Shown: in pieces, positions 35,801-45,800 of the stretch | Position numbering within the stretch: position 1 is the first letter of the stretch | Layout: every line of letters begins with the position of its first letter | Assembly (NCBI GenBank): GCA_038277395.1 | Contig: CM076190.1 | Coordinates: 231,852,082 to 231,916,081, forward strand | DNA length: 64,000 bases | From: Dryocosmus kuriphilus | Taxonomy: Eukaryota; Arthropoda; Insecta; Hymenoptera; Cynipidae | Direction: 5' to 3' | The notes under the pieces: generated by a model | Database searches by the model: none | Told to the model about the DNA's origin: nothing | What the model saw: only the letters and a program-made list of their open reading frames with translations | Translations under genes and position numbers: made by a program

Positions 35801-38800
35801 TATTAATGTTTTTAGGAAATAATTCAGAACGTCGACATTTTACAAGAAAATTTTTTCTACTTTCAGCTATCTTAATTTCCCTAGAAATTTTGAACAAACC
35901 TTTCAATAGTAAGAAGGTAGCAGGTCCGAATCTCCGATGTAATTTCTGTAGTTGGATCATGATTGTAGAAAATTGCAACAAGCTAGTTAATGCGATGAAT
36001 GTTGATAGAGGAAAGATTTAACATCCTCATGAAACTTTTAACGTCTGGGAAGGATTATATAAGTAGTAGACAATCAACACGTCCAGACCAACACCGTTTA
36101 ATAATAGTTAGATTAAAATTTGACGTTTCGTCATTAGTATAATGACCTCATCAGAGTGCCTAATATAAGAAATTACACAGGAGATTAGAAAATAGAAGAA
36201 CCAAAAATTGTGATAATACCATAAATTTGACAAGATTTGACAAAAAGATCTTACCTTGATGATAAAAAAGTTCCGCTTAAGAGAATTGTATTCTAACAGT
36301 TAGCATTATGGTCAAAATTTGACGAAGAGAAAAAAGATGGTATGAAAGTTATGTTAGTTAAAATGGAAAAGACATCTTTTATTTAAAATTCTCCTCTTCA
36401 TACCCAATCTACAAAATTACAATATAGAATAAGGATGCTATAAATAATCATGGATTAAGAAATTTTTAATTTTTGAGGTTAATACTGACGGAAGAGAGGT
36501 TAGGAAATTTAGTTACATGAGAGAAAATATATATTTTGTAAAGAAATATTTACCTGAATTACAATGTTACATTAAATTAATCATCCAAAATATAAAAAGT
36601 CACTGTGAAAAGTGTTGTTTAAAAAATTATAAAATTACATTTTGTCAACTTTTTTGGAGGCAGTAAGGCAGAACACCTTACTACCACAGATCTAGAATGG
36701 GTACTGATGAAAAGGAGAAGAAATTTAAATTCAAGATGAAAAGGCGCCAGAATTTGAAATTTTATATGTAAACATTTTTTTTTTTAATTATAAAATTCTT
36801 TCTATAATCATATTGTAAGCTGGATTGTAGAAATTTAAATCAGTTATATTATTTAAAGCTTTGTTATTTTCTTTTTTAATATACATCATTTCAACAAATA
36901 TCCTTTTAAAATAATTATCATCTTTATGTAAAATTTTAATCTCATCCCATTTAATACAATCTTTATTTCCATCATGAACCGAGTGAACATGTTTGGCAAT
37001 TTCTTTATGGTTTTTAGTACAATGATTAATGTTCTTATAGTGTTCATTCCTTCTTATTTCCAATGCTCTTTTAGTTTGACCTACGTATGTTTTTCCACAA
37101 GAACAATCTAACTTGTAGACCACGTTGCATTTCTCCAATTTTTCTAATGAGTCTTTTCCAAGTTTAATAAGACAATCAAGTTTTGAATCAATTTCAAAAA
37201 TGGTATTAATGCTAAAATTTGAAAACAATCTACGTATCGGAAAAGAAATTTCTGGATAAAAATTGAAGGAAACAAACTTTTTTTGTTGAGTGATGTTAGA
37301 TAAGTTAAAATCAAAAGCCCTTTTGTTGTTAATTTGAAATACTCTTATACTGATATGTTTTTCAATAAATTGTTCTGGATAGCTGCTATATTTTAAGGTC
37401 TCTTTAACTAAATTTAAATTATTTTTTTGAAAAGACACATCAGACAAAAGAACAGCGGAATCGACCAAGTTTTGTACAATACCAATTTTTTTATGTATAG
37501 GATTATTAGATAAGAAATTCAAAACTCTTCCTGAATATGTAGTTTAATAAGACAATCAAGTTTTGAATCAATTTTAAAAATGGTATGAATGTTAAAATTT
37601 GAAAACAATCTACGTATCGGAAAAGAAATTTCTGGATAAAAATTGAAGGAAACAAACTTTTTTGTTGAGTGATGTTAGATAAGTTAAAATCAAAAGGCCT
37701 TTTGTTGTTAATTTGAAAGACTCTTATACTGATATGTTTTTCAAGAAATTTTTCTGGATAGCTGTTATATTTTAAGATCTCTTTAACTAAATTTAAATTC
37801 TCTTTATGAAAAGACACATCAGACAAAAGAACAGCGGACCAGCTATCGGACATTCGGAACTGCTATCTTCTTACTATTCAAAGGTTTGTTCAAAATTTCT
37901 AGGGAAATTAAGATAGCTGAAAGTAGAAAAAATTTTCTTGTTAAATGTCGACGTTCTGAATTATTTCCTAAAAACATTGATAACTCTGTTAAAAACATTT
38001 CTAACTTGAATACGTATAGTTTTAATTGTAAAAATAAGATCAAAAATGTAACTGATAAATTGAGGATCCAAATCAGAAAGATTGAAATTGAAGATATTCA
38101 TAATCACATTAAATTTTTGCAAAAATACCTTGAAGTTTTTAAAAACAAAATTAAAATCAACATTCCGCTCTCTGACTTTGAAAATTTTATACATCAATTT
38201 GAAAATTCTAATGATTCCTATATTTGTAGAAATGAAATCACTCTTAACAAGAAATTTCAATCCTTATTACATAATAATCCAAATCCTAACTTTTATATAA
38301 ACAAACATAAATTAGAATATATTCCTGATCCTTGGATTTTTAATTTATCAGATAAAACTATTCCCGACTCTGTAGTTGATATTCTTAGACTCGACGAAAA
38401 ATTTAGTTCTTGTTATATCAAAACGAAGGAAAACCAAATTTTGGAAACCATAAAAGATTTTGAAATGAACATTGATAAGATTCCATTAGAATCTAGGGAT
38501 GAACTTCGACATAAGGTGCTTACCTTAACTTCAAATTATTTTTAAAAAACCCAGAAAGGTTTCTATTGTAGACCAAGAAATAGCGAAAAATATATAATTA
38601 ACTAAAAGTTTTATGAAACATAACACCGATATTCTGGTTACTAAAGCTGATAAAGGAAATGCCACAGTCATTCTCAACAAATCTTCTTATTATTTAAAAA
38701 TGAACACAACGCTCAGTGACACTAATACTTATGATAAAATAACAGATGTTAATCCACATCAAAAACTTCAAAACTCTACTTTTAGTTTATTAAAAGATTG

Positions 38801-39827
38801 GAACTTAAAGCGTTACCTTGGTAGGAATTTAAAACTTGCTTCCATTGAGACCTGTCGTTTCTTATATTAACTCTCCAACTTATTATCTTGCTAAAACAAT
38901 GAACAAAATTCTATCTGATTCAATCTCGAAATTTAATTCATTCGTTAAAAATTCTATTACTTTTAGAGAAAATATTATCAAAGAAAAAATTCGTAATAAC
39001 CATATTTTCATGTCTCTTGGTGTTTGGTACTCCAATGGGTTCTCCCATTTCAGGCATATTAGCGGAAATCGTTATGCAAGATTTGGAAACTGAAATTTTT
39101 AAAAATTTAAATTATAATATCCACGAATTCTTTAGATATGTTGATGATACATTCCTTATTGTTCCGAAAGACCAGGTTGATTATACTGTTTCCTCCATTA
39201 ATAATTACCACTAGAGATTAAAATTCACTTTTGAAATCGAATCTGATAATTTTATTAATTTTTTAAATTTGAAAATCATCAGAAATAATTATAATGATAT
39301 TGTAACTAATTGGTTCAGAAAAGACACATATTCAGGAAGAGTTTTAAATTTCTTATCTAATAATCCTATACATCAAAAAATTGGTATTGTAAAAAACTTG
39401 GTCGATTCCGCTGTTCTTTTGTCTGATGTGTCTTTTCATAAAGATAATTTACCGATGATAATTCAAATGTAGTATCACTTCGCTCCGCGATGTGTCGCCA
39501 CAAGTTTAGAGTGGAAATTGAAAAATTTGCTCTTCTCGGCTGCTCGGCTCCGCCCTCTTCATTCAGTTTAGAGTCTTTTTATGAACAAATTGTTCTGGGT
39601 TGTGTTCTAAAATCACGTAAGAAAGGGGGGGGGGGCAGTTATCATCGAGAACGAGGCCTTCGTATAATTACGATCGAACTTCACTTAGGTAAGTTCGCTT
39701 GATCGGTAAATTATACTTAGCCTCGTTCTCGATGATAATTCAAATGTAGATGTTCAGCGTAAACAATTTTTTCCCCCCAAGGGAATAACCTTGGATATTA
39801 GTTTCGATTATTACTACTTTATGAAAC

Positions 39828-39864
<37 letters not shown>

Positions 39865-42800
39865 GTCGTTTATTAATATTAAGTAAGGAAACACGTCCTT
39901 TTTTGTATGACCGAAAGAACATACTTAATGATAAATTAGCAAACAATATCTTATAATAGTAGACGCAAAGAAAAAATGACGAAATATAAAAATCATTTAC
40001 AACAACTTCTTTGCCGTCTTCCTATTTCCTAAAACTTTCGACGCAACGGTGTCCTTTGTGATGACTATCGGTCTGTTATAAAAGATATCAAATGTTCTTG
40101 ATTTTTCAGACCAGCCAGCTGCAGCTTTCAGTATGTTGATATTTAAACCCTCTTTAAAGGCAGTAGAGGCTGCTGCATGCCTCGTGCTGTGACCTGAGAA
40201 ATTTTCTATTCCACTTTTCTTCAATACTGATTTTAACCATCTACTCAGCGTTTGAACTGATGCCCCTACATGCGGTTTTTTGGTCGTAATAAAAAGATTG
40301 TTAATATTCCCTCGTAGTGGTTTTGTGACTTGTATATAATTTTCCAAGGTGAGCACTGCACACCATTCTGGCGAATCTTGGAAGTATGGCAGCAACAGAA
40401 GAGGTTGAACTTTTCCTGGTTTGGAGGTCTTAATCAGGATTGTTATTTGGATCTTGAAGCCGGTGCTATTTTTGAGAATATCGCCTAGTTTAATAGACGC
40501 TAACGTTTGCGCTCTATGAGCCGTTGCTAACGCTAGTAGCATCACAGCTTTTTCTGTAATCTCTTGTAAAGAAAGGTTACCAAGGGGGAAAAGCTTCCCC
40601 AGTTCCTGAAAGCAGTGTCTGTGCTCCAAATCTCCTCATATCTTGGTTTCGGTGGTTTTGTCCTGAAAGCACCTTTGAGGAACCTCTTAATATTTTCGTT
40701 TTCGGAGATTTTATCCTCATCTATTAAGGAGATAGCCGCCCTCATGGAGTTTAATGAACTGTAAGCAACTCTTTCTTTAAGCTTTCCTGATAGGAACCCT
40801 AAGATAGAGTTGACACTTGCGTTATATGGATCTACCTCTTTTTTCAGGCAAAACTCCCAACATTGCTTGAGGGCCGACCTATATTGTTTTATCGTGTTAG
40901 GCGCCAGCGAAGTCATCATAGTGTTAATGGAGTCTGCAGGTAGTCCCCTCCTGGAGAATGCTCGAAGGATACAATCCCTACCACTAGTGAAAGGTTCCTC
41001 GTCAACGGTCAATCTCTGAAAAGTGAGGTAAATAGGTTAGGGGACGGTTGTAGGATTAGAGGCTTTTTTCTTAACATTGATGTAAACAGTGGGCATGGTT
41101 GGGACGGCCACCATGGTACTATCAGTATTCCCCTCGCTTTGTCTGTAATGATTTTCTTAAGAACTCTTGTTACTAGAACAAATGGAGGGAACGCATAAAA
41201 ATACCATTGAGCCCAGTTTTGTGTAAATGCGTCAATTAGTTGCGTTCCAGGGTCTCTACCCCATGAGCAATAAAGTTTGCACTTTGTGTTATTTCTGGCC
41301 GCAAACAAGTCAATTTGGGGTAGTCCGAATTGCTTGATAACTTCAAGGTAAGTTTCGTGGCTGATTTCCCATTTCGTATCTATGTTCTTAATCCTAGATT
41401 CCCTCTCTGCTTCTGTGTTTTCTACCGAGGGGATATACGATGCATATAATAAAATATTGCGGCTAGCGCACCAATCCCATACTTCTCGCGCAATATTGCT
41501 AAGTCCCCATACGTGTGTGCCACCCATGTTATTGATGTATGCTATTGCCGTTGTATTATCTAGTCTTAATAACAACTCACAGTATTTAAGGTGTGAAGCG
41601 AAAAACTTAAGCGCAAACAGCACAGCTTTTAGCTCTAGGTGGTTAATATGAAGACTTTTTTCATTATTTGTCCACATACCACGTGCCGTTTGTCCGTTTG
41701 AATACGCACCCTAGCCCGATAAGGATGCGTCTGAAAATATTTCAATTGCGAAAGAGTTTTGTCTAATTTTCGTAGACGCTGTTGGTAGTACTTTTCCCCA
41801 CCAGTCAAAGTCTGTCGCTAACCTGGGGTCCAGATACATTCAGTTATCGTAATTATCATTATTTATAATAAGTGCACCGTTTTTTGCAAATTCCAACCGT
41901 TTCAAGTGCACTAAACCGTATTCTATTCCCGGTGTAGCAGCAACCAACGACCCTATTAACTGTGCAAATTCACGTATAGTGCATCGGCTTTTCCGTTTAA
42001 ATTTTTGAACCAGTTTGAGTAAATTTTGTCTCTTAATGGGAGTTAACTCAAGTGAGAGATTCTCGGAATCTAATATGAAACCCAAAAATTGACAGCGCGT
42101 ACTAGGAGCGAAATTACCTTTTCCATAGTTAATAGGAAACCCCAATGTCGTAAGACATTTGATAGACTCTTTCACATTTTTTAAACATTCGCTATAATCC
42201 CTTCCAAAGCATAGCAAATCGTCAAGGTACAGGCAGGATAACCAACCTTTTCTTCTTAAAAAATTTATCACAGGTTTCATGACTTTAGCACAAATAAATG
42301 GGCTTATGCATAAGCCAAAAGGAAGGCACGTAAATTCATAATATTCTTTCAAAAAACGAAAACGTAAATATTTTCTGCTTTCTTTGTGAATTGGGACTAG
42401 AAAGTACGCGTCTTTTAGGTCTAAATTAGCCATAAACATCCCGGGTACGAGTAGCTTGCTAGCCGTTCCGATATCTTCGAGTTTAAAATGCGGCGCTTTA
42501 ATAAATTTATTAAGCCCCTTAAGGTTAAGGATGAATCTATCCGAGCCGTCATTCTTAGGTCTGAGGAAGAAAGGAGATAAAAACTGATCCTTCGTAGGAG
42601 TACATTTTTTAACCGCACCTTTTTTTAATAGTTTTTGAACGGCAAGTTTATATCTCTCAATTTCATTGGGCGGGAAAGAGGCTACTCGTGGTGTTCTAAC
42701 TTGAGTAATTTGTTTAAACGGTTTAATTTTGTACCCCTTTATGCAATTCAAGACAAACCCATCTTGAGTAATTTTAGACCATGCACTTCAAAAATTTTTA

Positions 42801-45800
42801 AGTCTGCCTCCCGTCTCATTTACCTCTAGTGTCTGCCCTGTTGCCGCCTCTGATACTGTGGACGGTTCTTTCCCCGAGTCATGTTGTGTCCTGTACTCAA
42901 CCGGCTCCCCGAATAGCTGCTCTGCGACTTGGTCTGACCTCTGTAGGGGTTGCTTGTCCTCGGAGCCTGAGGCCGTCGCTCCGCCGGACTTTTCCAGTTT
43001 AAATGATTAGATACGGGATTGGTTTCTTTCCGCAATTTTGGTTGAAGCTTCATCTCCTTACCCGCTTTTTCAATAGCTTTAGCTTCCGTCAGTTTTTCTC
43101 CTAGTTTATCTCCATATAAAAGCTTTCCTGCTTTTGTGTTTTCCAGAATGTATTTAACGCTAGGTACAATACCTGGATTAATAAACGCCCTACGAAATTT
43201 CGATTCATTGAAGTGCAGGTCGACTAATATTTTTGCAGAATCCCATAAAGTATTAATTAGTAGTAGCTTGTCGACACTTTCTTCTTTCTCACTCAACAGC
43301 GTAGTTAAAGCTTGACCTAGAGCTGCCGCTGCCAATCCAATTATGTTTTGAGTTTCGGCGAAACCCTTGTCACGTTTCTTAGCATAGCATTTTCCGCTAG
43401 GATACTTTCGACTTCTGGGTTAAGTAGCGGTGCCTCAAGGTCGCAGGCTCCTTTCAGGGGGTATTTCTCCATTATTTTTACGACGTCCTCTTTTTTCAAA
43501 CCTGATTCTAGCCAACCATTCCAGCGGGCAGTGATGTCTGGATGTAGTACCAGTTCTTTACGTGTGGCGGTAGCTGGGTCGTCGCCTAATATATCTAAAA
43601 CGCTGTTATCCAAAACGCGCTTCTCCTGGTTCTCATCTTTGCCTCCTACATAGAAAAAAACCACATAAGTATATGCAGAAACACAATATTAGATGTTTTG
43701 CCTCTGAGTGCAAACTCAATTTTTGTTATTTGAACCCTGTTCTGCCTCTTGTGCAGACTCAGTTCATGCCATTTGAACCCTGTTCTGTCTCTTCTACAGA
43801 CTCAGTTCATGTAATTTAAATTTAGTCGGCATGAAAACATCGACTGTTTAAGTGTCTCGAAGTATGAATTTAACGAGGAGAGACTTCGACTGAATTAGCT
43901 CACGTCTTGCGTGTCCAGTCGAAATTTAATTAAGGGGGAACTAAGAGTCATCTCTCACATTACAGTCGGAATATGGCGTAGACTACTGTGATAACTAACA
44001 CTTTGAGGTTAGAAAGCTTACCTTTCGAATTATTTAATTCTTTTATATTCTGGGATCGTGATGATCTCGCTGATTTATGTGAGGAACTAGAGTTTGAACG
44101 CGTGTATGATCTTGAGTGCGATCTTGAACGAGATCTAGAGCCTGTCTGTGAGCGCGAACTTGGCGTATATGAGTGTGTTGAACGGCGTGAGCGAGAACGT
44201 GTACGTTAATGTCGTCCAGATCTATATTTATGCCTCGAACGTTCTGGACACACTCGCTCCAGGCTCTGCACTCTTTTAAGATGCCTCTCCATCTCCCTAG
44301 ACCTCCTTTTAGACATTTTCCTGTGATGAAAAACACTTTTTCCCCTCTGCGCTGTGACTGTCACATTGCACAACAAAATGAATGAAGATGGCGGAGCCGA
44401 GCAGCCGAGAAGGGCAGATTTTTTAATTTCCACTTTAAACTTGTGGCGGCACATCGCGGAGCGAAGTGATACTACATTTGAATTATAATCGAGAACGAGG
44501 CTAAGTATAATTTAAATTTAGTTAAAGAGATCTTAAAATATAACAGCTATCCAGAACAATTTATTGAAAAACATATCAGTATAAGAGTCTTTCAAATTAA
44601 CAACAAAAGGCCTTTTGATTTCAACTTATCTAACATCACCCAATAAAAAAAGTTTGTTTCCTTCAATTTTTGTCCAGAAATTTCTTTTCCGATACGTAGA
44701 TTGTTTTCAAATTTTAACATTAATACCATTTTTGAAATCGATTCAAAGCTTGATTGTCTTATTGAACTTGGAAAAGACTCATTAGACAAATTGGAGCAAT
44801 GCAACGTGGTTTACAAGTTAGATTGTTCTTTTGGGAAATCATACGTAGGTCAAACTAAAAGAGCATTGGAAATAAGAAGGAATGAACACTATAAGAACAT
44901 TGATCATTGTACTAAAAACCATAAAGAAATTGCCAAACATGTACACTCGGTTCATGATGGAAATAAAGCTTGTATTAAATGGGATGAGATTAAAATTTTA
45001 CATAAAGATGATATTTATTTTAAAAGGATATTTGTTTAAATGATGTATATTAAAAAAGAAAATAACAAAGCTTTAAATAATATAACTGACTTAAATTTCT
45101 ACAATCCAGCTTATAATATGATTATAGAAAGAATTTTATAATTTTTTAAAAAAATTTTTACATATAAAATTTCAAATTCTGGCGCCTTTTCATCTTGAAT
45201 TTAAATTTCTTCTCCTTTTCATCAGTACCCATTCTGATTCTATGATAGTAAGGTGTTCTACCTTACTGCCTCCAAAAAAGTTGACAAAATGTAATTTTAT
45301 AATTTTTTGAACAACACTTATCACAGTGACTTTTTATATTTTGGATGATTAATTTAATGTAACATTGTAATTTAGGTAAATATTTTTTTTTTACAAAATA
45401 TATATTTTCTCTCATGTAACTAAATTTCCTAACCTCTCTTCCGTCAGTCTTAACCTCAAAAATTAAAAATTTCTTAATCCATGATTATTTATGACATCCA
45501 TATTCTATATTGTAATTTTGTAGATTGGGTATGAAGAGGAGAATTTTAAATAAAAGATGTCTTTTCCATTTTAATTAACATAACTTTCATACCATCTTTT
45601 TTCTCTTCGTCAAATTTTGACCATGATGCTAACTATTAGAATACAATTCTCTTAAGCGGAATTTTTTTATCATCAAGGTAAGATCTTTTTATCAAACCTT
45701 GTCAAATTTATGGTATTATGACAATTTTCGGTTCTTCTATTTTCTAATCTCCTATGTAATTTCTTATATTAGGCACTCTGATGAGGTCATTACACTAATG

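Larger units (their letters stand above)
32674..35998 (-). mobile_element. Penelope family 1, copy A (near full length)
   Basis: Order on the minus strand: N-terminal region (35643-35981), middle (35041-35343), RT (33905-35074), GIY-YIG endonuclease (33463-33990), then a 3'UTR/pseudo-LTR carrying a hammerhead motif. It is joined at 35998/35999 to the 3' end of copy B. Confidence 0.88.
39451..44506 (-). mobile_element. DIRS-type tyrosine-recombinase retrotransposon, nearly complete
   Basis: About 5.06 kb inserted in Penelope copy C with no long target duplication; a short TAATTT is shared at both junctions. Terminal inverted repeats: the left end (39465-39575, CACTTCGCTCCGCGATGTG) is matched in inverse at 44380-44490. 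An internal complementary region near 39630-39760 (TTAGCCTCGTTCTCGAT) repeats the outer end sequence, as in DIRS. Minus-strand genes in order: gag, RT-RNase H, tyrosine recombinase. Frame lesions are few, implying a fairly recent copy. Confidence 0.9.

Noticed and set aside
39831..39859. Poly-T run as a LINE tail on the minus strand
   Set aside because: It lies between the DIRS internal complementary region and the recombinase gene, with no LINE sequence adjoining.
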